Positions 48,101 to 61,964 of a stretch of DNA of 64,000 bases are shown here, piece by piece. The stretch lies in NCBI GenBank assembly GCA_002914845.1, contig JXTC01000812.1, positions 1 to 64,000 of the forward strand, in the 5' to 3' direction. The stretch's first letter is position 1. Each line of letters begins with the position of its first letter. The position numbers and the translations under genes are program-made. The stretch is from Trema orientale. Lineage: Eukaryota > Streptophyta > Magnoliopsida > Rosales > Cannabaceae. A model generated the notes under the pieces. The model was not told the DNA's origin and did no database searches. It worked only from the letters and a program-made list of their open reading frames with translations.

Positions 48101-49474
48101 GCTATATTGACTTAGACATTGACAACTAATCCAGTATCACCTTGTCTATGCTTTGTTATGTAGTCTTGATTGCAATGTTAATGCTTTCCATTTGACGAGT
48201 TTAAACACCATATGTGCAATCTAGAAGGTCCATTTGTAAACTATTTTCACGTTTTGGTTCCATGATTCGAAGACCTTGTCTCCTGTTCTGTTCTGTCATT
48301 GAAAACCACTTGGAGCTGCTCTTTGTTCTACTATCTTGCAGCGTGTCATTCAAGCTGACTAGTTTTTATGTTTTGAAACTTATGTTTATGAAAAAAAAAA
48401 AAATTATGGCATCATAGCCATCCTACATTTCAACGAATTCCAAAAAGCCAATTGAAAATTCTTTTCTTTCGTTTATACAGAAGTCATCATGCTACTTTCC
48501 TTATTCATGACTTTCTGTCAAAATAAAAGCTGTGTCAAGTAAGGAACAACTACATCTCCAGTATTTGTTCCATGAACAATCAGATTCTGTTAAGGTTGTT
48601 GTAGAACAGCAAAAGGGTACAATTTTTTTTTTTTTTTTAGTTCTTCTCCTTTATGCATAAATCTGAACCAAACTGCTGAAATCAAAAATAAATGAAAAGA
48701 GTTAGAATGAAGTGCACAGTCTTTTGGACTTTGGTTGCCATCTCTCAGTAGCATCATCTTCATTCTTATGTCCCAGGATCTATGATGCAAGAAAAAAGCA
48801 CAAGGATCGTCTGAACAAAAATAGGCAATTTAAGCCTTTTTCCTGCATGGAAACTGTAAGCTAGATGATCTTACTGCTGAAGTGTTGGGACCACTCGTAG
48901 CTCATTTGCAGGGAAACTCTAAGTTACATTTTATTCTTGCTCTTGTTTCAAGGTAAGGCTTAGTATCACCTCATAAAATAAGCCAAAAGAAAAAGGAGGA
49001 AGAAGAAGAAGCAGCTACTTGGGTGAGTACTTTAACATCATTTGATTGCCTTTATATGGTTTTGGTCTCATACTTTACTTGCCCAAGTGCGAATGCAATC
49101 GATACCTTGCTTCTATGACTCCCACCTTTTCATTTTCAGTTCTCTTATAAAAAGGGACCATCTTTTAGCATGATGTTTGGTATTAGATTTCACTTTTAAT
49201 CTTCTCGCGTTGGCATGGCGTTGTAGCAAAAAGATTTCCTGCTTGTTCTGGCAGCCAGGTACATTTTCCTTTAGTGAAAATCTTTCTGCCAGCTTGTCTC
49301 TCATATGATCCAAGTCTTTCTTTACAAACTTCAGAGATTAGAGTGCTAATTAGTAGTCTCTAGATATTATTTTACGCTTTCTAGTTTACATGCTTGGATA
49401 ACTTGTTCTGTTCTTGGACAAGATGATTTTTTTTCCCCCTATATTACCTATGGATTTGCTTTATTTTCTGCAAA
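48101..49474. other. CNL-3 3' UTR and intergenic, with an exon-like minus-strand fragment
   Basis: The 3' UTR of CNL-3 probably ends by about 48420. On the minus strand from 49334 down to 49113, after an AG, the frame reads FVKKDLDHMRDKLAERFSLK, ENVPGCQNKQEIFLLQRHAN and KRWSLFIRELKMKRWES before a stop. It is charged and protein-like, but I do not recognise it and find no flanking exons. Nothing else is seen. Confidence 0.3.
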
Positions 49475-50277
49475 GGATAAGTGACCCTATTAGTCCTTAA
49501 ATTAAGTAGAAAGTCTTATTTTGGTCTTTAAACTTTAATTTATATCATATTGGTCCTTAAATTTTTAAAAATATTTTATTTTAGTCTCTTTTCCATATAT
49601 TTTGTTTGATTCTTAACAGATTAAGTACGTGAGTTGCATTTTGGGGCTTATAGAAATATGACCAAATTTTGGGCCCAATTTTAGTAAATGTCCTTTTTTC
49701 AAATGTTATAGCAAAATGTCCAGTATATATGCATATATACCAAGTGTAAAATTTTATATACCAAGTATAAAAAATTATATACCTAGTGCATTTCAGTACA
49801 GTAACTAAAATTGGTACATATGCGTATCTACCAAGTGCAAAAATATATATACCTGGACATTTAGCTATAAAATTTTAAAAATGGACATCTACTTAATCAA
49901 ATTTAAAATTTTGGCCATCCACCTAAATTTCTCTTGCATTTTTCATTCTGTATTAGTAGTTTCGATAAAATATCAAATTTTAGGTAGTTCTAAATTGCAT
50001 TCTTATCCAATGTGGATGTTCAACCAATCATTTTTAAACTGATTCAATTCATGTTCTAATATCTTTACAATATTGAACTGTGCTTTTGAATATGAAATAA
50101 GTACAACAGAATAGCACATATGTCTCATATGTTCATTGTGTTAAGAATAAAATGAAATATATATAATAAAAGGACTAATTTTTTTAATAGTTTAATGACC
50201 AAAATGACGCAATTTAAAATTTAAGGACTAAAGTGAGGCTTATCTTATATTGTAGGGACTAACATGATCATTTATTC
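49475..50277. mobile_element. Long-inverted-repeat element with nested repeat
   Basis: The left end (ATAAGTGACCCTATTAGTCC, then TTATTTTGGTCTTTAAACTT) is mirrored by the right end (inverted: ATAAATGATCATGTTAGTCC, then TCATTTTGGTCATTAAAC) over about 90 bp. There is no coding sequence. A 284-bp repeat (49646-49929) sits inside it and is also found elsewhere in the window without these ends, so it was inserted later. Confidence 0.5.
49646..49929 (+). repeat. 284-bp dispersed repeat, copy 1
   Basis: Starts GCTTATAGAAATATGACC and ends GGCCATCCACCTAAATT. It contains several units of TATATACCAAGTGTAAAAT type. An inverted copy of equal length lies at 57917-58200 and a divergent one at 61748-61958. 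Confidence 0.7.
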
Positions 50278-51594
50278 TTCTACAAATGATGATGTTAAAG
50301 GTATTAAATATTTTCTCTGTCATATCTTCTAGGATTCAACTTTTGGTCAAAACAAGTATAAGAATTGGAGAGAAAAACCAATTGAATGAGAGCAAACTTG
50401 CAAGTAAGAGTTGTGTTCTACTATCAAATACATCATATAGAATTCGTTTATTCAAGGGAAAAGCACACTAACAACCATATCTTGTGTTAAAACAATACTA
50501 ACACCTTTGCTAAAATATAGTTATATTTGATTCCCCTTGGGATTGTAAAAACACTAAAAAAATTTCACTATTCAATTGTCTTTTTTAATTAAATAATCCA
50601 TTGTTTCTTTGTAAGGAATAGTTCATCACCAAAAAAAAAAAAAATTAATGAAGAGATTATTTGTGAAAAATTTCAAATTTCGGAGGGTGTCACTCTAAAT
50701 ATTTTTTTGTCCAATGAGTGTAACTATAAGATTGTAAGTCAAGGGTTGTCAATGTACGGCTCATTTAGCACGCAGGATTGTATTGGATAATACTATTTAG
50801 TACTACACTGTGTTTGGTACAACACAAACTAAAACAAAGTAAATATAACAATTTTTCTTAATATAGTTCTAATTTTGTTTTATTTATAAATAAATAAATA
50901 AATAATTCCAAAAATAGAAAAGATAAATTTAAATAATGATTAAAAATAATATGATTTTAATTTATTTATGAAAATATGTATATAAAAATAAAATATATAT
51001 TTTTAGTTAAAAAAATAAAAATTGGAATTTAATTAATATTTATATATATTTATATTAATTAAATAATTTTTTTAAAAAGAAAGAAAGAAAAAACGAAAAA
51101 AAAAAAAACAAAAGATGCTGGACTAATTAGGATAATTTAGTCCCATAAGAAGGGCACTAAAAAGGGGGCCAGACTCCTTTGTTCAATCCTTCCTTGGGCC
51201 TAAACATAATATTGAACAAAGGAGTTCAATCCCAACCTTTAGTCCGGGCCACCAAACGAGGTGTAGTTTTCTTTTGTTCAATAACAAATTTAACATCCAT
51301 AGTTTAGAAGAGTTCTCATATGAGTGTTATTATCACTTAAAGGCCAAATAATCAGTGTCATGACAGATTATGTCTCTCTGTTAAATTTAGTATAAACAAA
51401 CTAACAGGTTAAAGGTCTAATTTGTTTACATGGATACTAAACCATGATTCTATCATCTACAACTTAGGTTCTTGAGCTTAAACAAGGGAAGAACACAAGT
51501 TTCCAGTTACCTTCATCAATATAGAACCTTGATGTTTCCAACTTAATTAGTTAATTTCTTAATTACTCACTAAGCATGAACCCTTGATGTCACT
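50278..51594. other. No gene seen
   Basis: AT-rich. Between about 50740 and 51265 the ends look like a small TIR element (ACGGCTCATTTAGC on the left, GTCCGGGCCACCAAACGAGG on the right, with GAACAAAGGAGT inverted as ACTCCTTTGTTC around 51172-51222), but I cannot fix its limits. Confidence 0.35.
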
Positions 51595-51600
51595 TATATA
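51592..51600 (+). promoter_or_regulatory. Possible TATA box of the CC-MDHAR gene
   Basis: ACTTATATACATG lies about 105 bp before the ATG at 51701, a normal distance for a plant promoter with a short leader. It would support the ATG as start rather than an upstream exon. Confidence 0.3.
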
Positions 51601-51685
51601 CATGTAGAAATCCTTTATTTCCAAAAGTTGCCATTGGTGGATTGATTTGTCCTCCTTAATGGTCTGTCAATTGACTTTCTCATGA

Positions 51686-53389
<1,704 letters not shown>

Positions 53390-53623
53390 TAAAACAACTA
53401 CACGTACTCTAAGCTTAATGGAGTGGAATTGGTTTCTAGAGCATTGGATCCTAAAAATTTAACTGATGGCTTGAGCTTCCTCTTTATTTCTTATTTTTAT
53501 TTTTTGTATGCGTCTTTATTGAGCTTGGGGTTGATTTCATTCAGTTGATTTGTTTGTGTAATTATTATTATTTTTTTCCTGAAATGATTTGCGTGCTTAT
53601 ATGTGGCAATGTATGGTGTACTT

Positions 53624-53636
53624 AAAAAAAAAAAAA
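53624..53636 (+). other. 13-A tract after the MDHAR gene, possible retrocopy poly(A) tail
   Basis: Thirteen consecutive A lie 235 bp after the stop codon, a plausible 3' UTR length. With the intronless MDHAR it fits reverse-transcribed mRNA. AATCCTATGGG after it weakly resembles AATCCCACGTG at the fusion point (52080-52090; 8 of 11), a possible worn target duplication. Confidence 0.45.
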
Positions 53637-54719
53637 TCCTATGGGAAATGGAATGCTTGTTCAACATTTTGATTGGAAACAAGAGCGTTGTAAAATTATT
53701 CTATAAGAGGTTGGATGTGGCCAAGATTATGAAAGGGTAAGGGAAGAGAATGTTATTGAATAACACTTTTTCTCTCTTGTAAAATGAAAATTAGACTGTC
53801 TTTTTTAAGAAAAAAATAAATTAACATACTTTTTAAATGACGAAAATATATTGCTATAATATGATGCATGAAAATTTGAAATTAAAATCCATAACAAAAT
53901 TATACGATCAATTTGTCACTGTATTACATTACATTGTATAATTATTTTTTACTACATGAATATATATTCAAATAATGTAATAAATAATCACGAACTACAT
54001 GACATTAGGATGTGCAAGTCCTCATTTATAAATTAATGTGTTTATTTTCCACAAAAATAACAAGTAATGTATTTTAATTTAAGGGGGGAAAGAGGTTAGA
54101 AGAATATCTACAAGAAAACTGATTAAAATACAATAAATAAAAAATAAATCCCATTTTGATCATTGACTTATAAAATGTCCCAAACAATATTCCTAAATTA
54201 CGTTCTTGTCTCAAGAATTTAGTTTCTGAAACTTTAAATGTTTCATTTTCAGACCTTGAAATATTTTCTTAGTCGAAGTTTTGATCTTTTGATAATATAA
54301 TTGTTCAAACTAAAACTATAACCCGAAATTGAGACAAAAGCCACGTTTCAGAATAGTATAATATACGATTTAAAAGTTCAAGAACCAAATCGAGGGCAAA
54401 AAATAGTTCAAAAACAAAATTATTGAACATTTTAAAGTCATGGGCTAAAATGAGATTTAAATTAATTTTAAAGAACTGAAAATAAGACCCAAACGACAAT
54501 AACCTTAAATACAATACCAAAATAAAAACGACAATGGGAAAAACGGAAAAAACGACAACAAAGTTATTACGACGACGACACAACCATCATTTTGATCTTT
54601 GGCGTTTAACCACAAAAGAAGGGAAGAGAAACAGGGGACCGGGGATTTCAATTCAGAGCCATAGCCTCGAGAAAACAGAGACAAAAGCAAGAACTCGGGT
54701 CTAGAAATTGTTACCAGAA
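53637..54719. other. Intergenic, promoter of the next gene
   Basis: AT-rich to about 54480. 54480-54580 holds inverted GTCGTT-type motifs (ACGACAATGGG, ACGACAACAAAG). 54600-54719 is purine-rich and is the likely 5' UTR of the gene at 54720. The minus-strand frames here are chance. Confidence 0.45.
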
Positions 54720-56363
54720 ATGGCGGAAGTAATCAGAATCGAGAGAACCCACAATCCGAAACTTAAAGAACCCAATTCCAATGGGCCCGAGCGCCGTGGA
54801 AAGATTGGTCAAATCCTCTCCTTCGTCGCCAAATTCGCCTTCGACTCCGTCGTCAACCCCTCTCTCAAAGTCTCAACTGGTTTGTTGCTTCTTTCTCTGG
54901 TACTGGTCCAATGAATCGGGTTTCATTTCTTTCGTTAGAATAAGCTTTTAGGGTTCTTCAAATTCTGGGATGGGCATGGTCCTGTAATTCGAAATATTGT
55001 CTTTTAACTAAGTTGGATTTACTGGGTTCGTTTCAGTTAGTGTTAGTGTTGGATAATTCATGCCAAAAAAACGTATTAGGACTGGGAATTGTGAACTTCT
55101 ATACAGGCGATTGTTGTTGATTATATTATGCCTAAGTTACAAATTTTAGAGGAGGAGTAACTATAACTAATGATTGTTCTGGTATTAATTGTGGGTTATG
55201 GGAAACCAAGGATAGATTTTGCTAAATACCTCTGAGGATTAGGTTCTCGTCGACTGGTCAAGCTCGTGGTTTGCTTAGGTTTCGATTCATTACGGGGACC
55301 TAACTAGCACTGTGCTATAGTTTGCTCCACGAGGTTTGGGTTTAGATTCTTTATGGGGACCTATCTAGCACGATGGTACAGTGTTCCTCCTCTCAAAATT
55401 GGTGTTGAGGGGTTGGAAATGTTTATATTATGTATTCAAGCTCATGGTTTGCTCACATGAAGTTTGGGTTTCGATTCATTACGGGGTCCTACCTAGCACT
55501 ATCTCATAGTTTGCTCCCATGAGTTTGGGTTCAAAAATTGGTGTTGATGGGGTGGAAATGTTTATTTTATATATATATATATATATATATATTTAGTTTT
55601 TAAGAAGGATAATTCTTTGCTAAATTGGTTTACATCTCTTTTGAGGCACAAACTCTTGGCCTAACAAAAATCGTATCCTTTTCTACTAACGACTTTCATA
55701 TTCTCCTCGGAAGATTTTGACACTGGTTAAATAGTGCGAAACCTGTTCTGTGATGAATCTAGTTCTTTGCATAATTTTAGTTCCTGTTCCACAATGATTT
55801 ACTCCAAAGTTGTTCTTGAGAAACATTAGGTTAAAGGGATTTTAATCTTTGCTGTGGAAGCTGCCAGAAAGTATGAATATCACGCCATAGAATAAGGAAG
55901 TAACAAGCAGTCGTCTCACGGCAGTCTGTTTCCCATTTTTCATTAAGTATTTTACCATTTGGGATTTGCAGGTGGAAAGCAAGTCAATAAGGTTGAGCAA
56001 GAAGAGTTGAAAGATCAGCCATTTCCACTTCCTTTTAACGACAAGAACAAGCCACGAGATCTCAAGTTAGTGATGGAGAAAATACAAGAGGACATGAACA
56101 ATATGAAGCAACATCATAAGATATCGGCTGCAAACTGTGTGGAGGAATCAGAAGCTCTTAAGAAGATATCAGATGAAAACTTGCTAGTAAAGATGGAGAA
56201 GATGCAAGAAGACATGAACGATGTAAAGCAACAGCATAAGGTATCGGCAAAGTGTGTCGACGAATCCGAATCTTCTAAGAAGAAACAAGAAGAAGACATG
56301 AAAGGGTATGATGATCTTCTTCGAAAGAACAGGAAAAGGGTTTTCATTCGTTCCCGGCTATGA
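54720..56363 (+). CDS. Hypothetical 183-aa protein with duplicated coiled-coil segment
   Basis: Two exons: 54720-54879 (ATG, MAEVIRIERTHNPKLKEPNS, ending SLKVST plus one base) and 55972-56363 (acceptor TTTGCAG, then GGKQVNKVEQEELKDQPFPL). The one-base phase is restored exactly. The donor ACTG|GTTTGT is weak but is the only one that keeps frame. The N-terminal half is basic with FVAKFAFDSVVNPSLK. The C-terminal half contains two related units, VMEKIQEDMNNMKQHHKISA with CVEESEALKK and KMEKMQEDMNDVKQQHKVSA with CVDESESSKK, predicted to be helical and coiled-coil, and ends RKNRKRVFIRSRL. I do not recognise a named family and give no function. The in-frame TTG at 55959 is intronic and not a start. 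Confidence 0.7.
55260..55540 (+). repeat. Intronic repeat, three imperfect units
   Basis: Within the intron of the 183-aa gene, units with GTTTGCTC, GGTTTGGGTTT, GATTCATTACGGGGACCTA and CTAGCAC recur near 55266, 55320 and 55446, with AAATTGGTGTTGA-GGGTGGAAATGTT shared by the last two. Function unknown. Confidence 0.55.
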
Positions 56364-56750
56364 AATGGGAAGGGATTGAGTTTAGTAAGCAGAGCTGCTC
56401 ATACTGCCTAACCACTATAAATATTAACGCATAAATATTAACGCTAGTTGCTGCTGGGAAATATACATACAAATCAATCTAGTTCTACTACTCTAGTGAC
56501 TGAATACTGTTTCATCTAAGTAGTGTTTATTTTAGCATGAATAAATCTAGCGTGGTTTTATTGGTCACTCTCCTTATATGTAGTGTAGGATTGGACATAA
56601 AACATGTGGTGATTGAGTGTATTATGTAGCATTTCTTATTAAAACACATGAAATTTGAGCTGTTTTTCCATATGATGTGGGTACTTGTACATTACAGAGA
56701 GAGTGAATGATTTTATTTTTATCTTTTTCACACGTGTGTCTGTGTTTGGT
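56364..56750 (+). other. 3' UTR of the 183-aa gene and flank
   Basis: No further coding sequence. ATAAATATTAACGC is directly doubled near 56418-56442. The polyadenylation site is not determinable. Confidence 0.4.
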
Positions 56751-56759
56751 TTCTTTAAT

Positions 56760-56961
56760 GAATAATGCTAAGTGTCCCAAAATTTGTACCAAAATTTTAA
56801 TTCCAACACACGTGGTATATGAATTGGCATAATTCAATCGGTGAATATGATTAATTTATTTGTGGTAAATTCTAATACACCAATTGAATAATGCCAACTC
56901 GTATGCCACATGTGTTAGTATTAAAAATTTGGTAACAATCTTGATACACTTAGTATCATCC
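56760..56961. mobile_element. Mutator-type MITE, 202 bp, with perfect 9-bp target duplication
   Basis: Starts GAATAATGCTAAGTGTCCC and ends ACACTTAGTATCATCC, with inverted ends extending about 75 bp inward to ATTGGCATAATTCAAT and its complement. TTCTTTAAT flanks both sides (56751-56759 and 56962-56970), a perfect 9-bp duplication. Confidence 0.85.
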
Positions 56962-56970
56962 TTCTTTAAT

Positions 56971-57916
56971 ATGTATGTGACACGTCTTTGTGGTAGGTCT
57001 CTTTTTATTGGTATATTAAATCTTTTTGTTGGTATATTAAATCTTTTTCAATCTTGTATGTGCAAGAAATTTGCAATGATTATGATTGGTTGGAAAAGTT
57101 ACAATGATTGTTAATAGTGTAGGAAGAACAATTTTATTCATCTCATAATTATTTGTCTAACGTAGTAGAACATTTTGCAGTGGGGTGAGTGTAGGTGAGA
57201 GAGAATGAATTAAAATACAAACTCCTTTTTCATTTCCCATGTGATCACAAACCTAGTAGTATCAGTATGTGAAAAATATATTTAATTATTTATTACGATA
57301 CCAAGTCCAAATGGGACGTACGTTCCCTAGCCAGGAGAGAACAAAGTTGGTCAACCAAAACAAACTCGAAGCAAATTAAACACGTTGACAATATGAGAAA
57401 AAACATATTAGTAATAACTACTACGCATACCCATATACTACAACAAATAAAGTACAAGACAAACCTATCTACTCTGCAATAATATATACACACAAACAAA
57501 AAGAACTAAACACAATTAACTCTTTAAGTTTCAATCTTAAAAGTAAATAGTGTCGTTGGTGACTAATATGTTAATCATTTTTATATTGGCTCCCAACCTA
57601 TTTTGAGCATTTAGGTACTTAATATAATTTTTTTTTTTTTTTTGGAATTGTTAGTCCTTTTGTCTTTCCTATCCGAAAGTATGTTCATGTTGAAGAGAAA
57701 TTTTGTATGATTCATCCTTAATGTACCTCATGTTTTGTTCTGGAATCTGATCTTCAGGTTTTTTTTTTTTTTTTCATTTTTGAAAATTTATGCTAACAAT
57801 TTTTGAAATAACACTTCTTGATTCTTGTTTAAAACTTAATATTATTGTGACAGTGCCTAAAACAAAATAATTCCAGTGACACCCTAGGAGCTATAAAAAT
57901 AATGAATAATTAATAA
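56971..57916. other. No gene seen
   Basis: AT-rich intergenic sequence with poly-T runs at about 57628 and 57761. GGTATATTAAATCTTTTT is directly doubled near 57010-57045. The frames here are short and not protein-like. Confidence 0.5.
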
Positions 57917-58200
57917 AATTTAGGTGGATGACCAAGATTTTAAATTTGATTAAGTAGATGTTCACTTTTAAAATTTTATAGCTAAATGTCTAGGTATATA
58001 TATTTTTACACTTAGTAGATACACATATCTACCAATTTTAGTTACTGTACTGAAATGTACTGGGTATATAATTTTTTATACTTGGTATATAAAATTTTAC
58101 ACTTGGTATATAAACATATATACCGGACATTTTGCTATAACATTTGACAAAGGGATATTTACTGAAATTGGGCCCAAAATTTGGTCACATTTCTATGAGC
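57917..58200 (-). repeat. 284-bp dispersed repeat, copy 2 (inverted)
   Basis: Reverse complement of 49646-49929 along its whole length, from AAATTTAGGTGGATGACCA to GGTCACATTTCTATGAGC, with scattered base changes. Confidence 0.75.
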
Positions 58201-58422
58201 AAAAATTTTCACCACTTAACTATGCTAGTATTTTGATTTGAATAGTTAATTGTCATTTTGTATAAATATTCATAATTCAAAGAAAATTTAATGGACACCA
58301 TAAAAATTTTACTCAAATTTGACTAGTGTAACAGAGTATTTTAATAATTTTAGGGATGTTAATGTATTTTTTTGCCATAAATCATGGGAGTCAATGGTCC
58401 TTTTTTTAAGGCATTTGATTCT

Positions 58423-58778
58423 CTAAGGACATATCTCTTTTGTACTCGCCAGTCTTTTGAAAATTTCATCCAAAGCAATTGTTTAAACACCAATATTAAA
58501 GAGTAATACGAGGAGAAAATAAAAAATTTTAAGTAAATATCAAGGATCCTTGGATACAATAATCGTCCAAGAGAAATCCTCCACATTCATTTGAAACACT
58601 CTAAGGACATATCTCTTTTGTACTCGCCAGTCTTTTGAAAATTTCATCCAAAGCAATTGTTTAAACACCAATATTAAAGAGTAATACGAGGAGAAAATAA
58701 AAAATTTTAAGTAAATATCAAGGATCCTTGGATACAATAATCGTCCAAGAGAAATCCTCCACATTCATTTGAAACACT
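58423..58778 (+). repeat. Perfect 178-bp tandem duplication
   Basis: The unit 58423-58600 (starts CTAAGGACATATCTCTTTTG, ends CATTCATTTGAAACACT) is repeated without a visible difference at 58601-58778. Overlapping minus-strand frames are simply the repeat read twice. Confidence 0.9.
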
Positions 58779-59929
58779 TTTGTTTTCTCCCTCCTCAAAT
58801 TCTTCTAATCCCATGTTGTCTCTTATCAATCACTTTGGACTAAATTTGTCAAAAGACTAGCGATCCAAAATAGTTCATTGGAAGAATATATGGTTTAAAA
58901 AAAATATTAAAAAAATGGGACTAGGGAATAAGATTTCAAACAAGTGAAAAATTGCAATTCAATCGTACAAATTTTTACCTTACGTAGCCAGTAAACAAAC
59001 CTTTTGGATGGAAAACACAAAACGACTGGCTCCGGTAGGAACTCGGATTTTGGAAGAAAAAAAATTGTAAGGAAAAAACTATAGAAAAAGAAAGAAAAAA
59101 ATAATTTTCTAAAACTTTATAGAACTTTATTTTGACATTTTTGATTTTATTAATTAATATGTCGATATTCTATATACTAAAAAATAACATCAAATCAAAA
59201 TTTTGTTTTTTTAAAAAAACAAAATTCTTTCATTTTTGTTTTAATTCAAATAAAAAAAAATAGAATCTCTTAGAATTTTTTTTCTTTCCCTCTAAAAGTT
59301 AAAGTTCCAAACGAACCTCAATGTCGAAAAATGCTACTACCTCAATATAAGTTGGGGACTAATGTGCAGAAAAGGTAAAAATGAAGCGAATTACTTCTCC
59401 ATTTTCTGGGTAGGCAAACAAATTCTCGACTAATCAATATGTTAAATAAAAAGCATCAGCAGACATATGAATGAATTCCTATAAAAACAGATACATGAAG
59501 ACGTTGAGAAAAGCTATAAAAAGGAATAAAATAAAAAACAAATGCTTACCGGACTTTACAACATTGACCTTCTTTCTTAAATATTTATGAAAACGCACAT
59601 TGCATATATACTACTATACTACACAAAGACACGTGCATAATGTGGTTTAAGAGCATTTTTTGCATTGGAAAACATATTAGTCTAGTCTTATGGGATCTAA
59701 TATTTTCTTAATTTCCACAACAAATATTAGGCAATGAGAAAGGTTGATTAAAATAGAACATACTTTGTATCAACACATTATTTTTCTAATATTGTATCAG
59801 TGTGTTGCCTTGACAATATTACATGTATTGCAATTTTAAGCTTTTGAAATTGGACTTTTTTTTTTCACTCGTATTATTTTTCAGATAGATCTTTTATTAT
59901 AATGAAGAGATTTCTCCAACTAAAAAACT
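58779..59929. other. No gene seen
   Basis: AT-rich with many A/T runs. No frames of note, no RNA gene. Confidence 0.5.
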
Positions 59930-60556
59930 AAGGGTGTTCATGGCCTGTCTAAAATGTCAGTTCGTAAACTAAATCGTAAGTGTGGTTTGACCAATCTGCC
60001 AAACCGTGTGGTATGTATTGGTCCACTCAAATCGGCCAGATTGCACTTATGTTTTGCGATGTGGTTTGAGCAGAATTCTCAGTTTAAACAATACAAATAT
60101 CAAACCAAACATATTCCAAATAACAATAAATAAAGAACAATCTTAACATAGTTTAAATAATTAAACAAAAAATAACATACTTAAAGCTTATAATCAAATC
60201 AAGAATTCTAGTCATTTCAAACTCAAGTTAAACATAAATCGAAATGCTCTTAAAGTCTAGAATATCTTAAACAAATTACAACATAACCATAAAGTTTAAG
60301 TAAGATAGCTTATAAGTACATATTGCAATAGAAACTACAAAATAAGTATACATTACAATATATATAACTATTTATAAACTAATTAATCTCGGCGGTTTGG
60401 TTTAAAATCGAACATATTTTTTTTAATTTATAAGCCAAACCGAACCATTTGGTTTGCTATTTTTTCAATCTGTTATCGACTAGAAATGTGCTACAATCGC
60501 ATGAATTAGTGTGGATTAATCGATTTCCGCAGTTTGACGGTTATTTTAAACACCTC
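59930..60556. mobile_element. Possible non-autonomous hAT element
   Basis: GGGTGTTCATGGCC near 59933 and an inverted counterpart TTTAAACACCTCAA near 60545 resemble hAT ends. Subterminal GTTTGACCAATCTGCCAAACCG-type and GGTTTGGTTT / AAACCGAACC motifs occur inside both ends. There is no coding sequence, and the exact ends and target duplication are not certain. Confidence 0.4.
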
Positions 60557-61747
60557 AACAAAAGACAGCATCATTTTTTTACTCGTACTATTTTAAGTTA
60601 GAATCTTAAGATTAAACATAAATACTTAAAAATGGTTAAAATATTTAGTTAATATTGAATGATCCATTTCTCTCCCTCCCCCCCCCCCACCCCGCGGCTT
60701 TTACAACGTCGGGTGTTATATATCGTGCATGTACATACCAACATATAATAAATCTGATTACAAACCACTTAATTATTATATAGCCAACATATCTGGCATA
60801 TTATATATAGATATTCGTTTATATAAAACAAAAATAAATAAAAAGAAAATCCTACTAAGAGAGAATTTGAGGATGTCAATATTTCGAGTAGTATTTATTT
60901 ATTTCTTTTTCTTTTTTTGTTTTAAACAAACAATTTTATTAAAACTCAAATAAGGGTTACAATAGCAAATCGAGTTATATAGAACCTCCTGCAATGAGAA
61001 TCAAAAAATCAGTTCATAAACTTAAAAGATAAAAAAGACCTTCAAAGATCTCAGAACTAGCAAAGACAATCCCCGTTAACGATCTTAGAGAAAAACTAAC
61101 CAAAGGATATAGTAGAGCTCTTCAATGGCTCGCTTCGAGTCTTTATTATCCGAATTGGCACTTGTGATTAATTCATCGAAAAAGATTTTGCCAACCCCAA
61201 TCCGCAATAGTAACAATCTCTCCAGATCTGAATCAAAAATTATATAGATCTAAAGGATAACCACACTAATAAAAGAAAAAATACTAAAAATAGTTCAAAC
61301 CACACAGATCTAGATCTGAGTGTACTGAGAGCACCATAGATTTAGATCTCGGTAGATAACTGCATTTATAAATCGAATGATTATTTGGAAATAAAAGTAA
61401 AAATAAGAAAAGAAAATGAGAAAAACTCTTATTAAGGAGAGAGATGTAGGGGAGGCAGTCTATAAGAGAGGAAGAGAAAGAGACAGATAATTAATAAGGA
61501 GTTGATCGCTAACTCAATTTCGAGTTGTATCTTAAAAAGGTTGAAGTTATATCGATATATGTAGCGCGCGAAAGGAGAAGCATTAATTACAAGGCTAGAA
61601 TTGGCTTCGTAACAAGCTAATGCCGCACTGAAAATTTACTGTAAGATAGAGTTGGAAAAATGTTGAACTAAAGTTTAGATATTGTGTTTCTATAAAAAGA
61701 AATAAAAACTGTAGTTGGATAAATTAAGATTTTAAACTGCTAATACT
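60557..61747. other. No gene seen; transposon-like sequence
   Basis: A poly-C run at about 60679 and short frames without features. The stretch 60920-61400 (TTTATTAAAACTCAAATAAG onward, with several AGATCTAGATCT-like motifs) looks like the minus-strand 3' part of a dispersed element, but I cannot assign it. Confidence 0.35.
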
Positions 61748-61958
61748 AGAGCAAAATGACCGAATTTGGATCATTGTAAGTAAATATTAGTTTTTTAAAC
61801 TATGTAACAAAATAACCGGTATATTATTATATATATTAAGTATAAAATATAATATATCTAGTATAAAGTCTAATAATATACTCAATATATAGACTAAAAC
61901 TGATACATAAATAGATGTACTAAGAAAAGATACATAACTCCGTCATTTAGCTATGAAA
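61748..61958 (+). repeat. Divergent third copy of the 284-bp repeat
   Basis: ATGACCGAATTTGG at the start, then TATATTAAGTATAAAATATA units and TCATTTAGCTATGAAAATGTC at the end, in the same order as 49646-49929 but with many changes. Confidence 0.45.
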
Positions 61959-61964
61959 ATGTCA

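Noticed and set aside
53390-54719. NB-ARC-LRR remnant after the CC-MDHAR gene
   Set aside because: Searched by eye for P-loop, kinase-2, GLPL and MHD codings in the plus frames; none found.
58359-58764. Two similar minus-strand proteins as a gene pair
   Set aside because: They are the same 178-bp tandem duplication read twice, with no coding signature.
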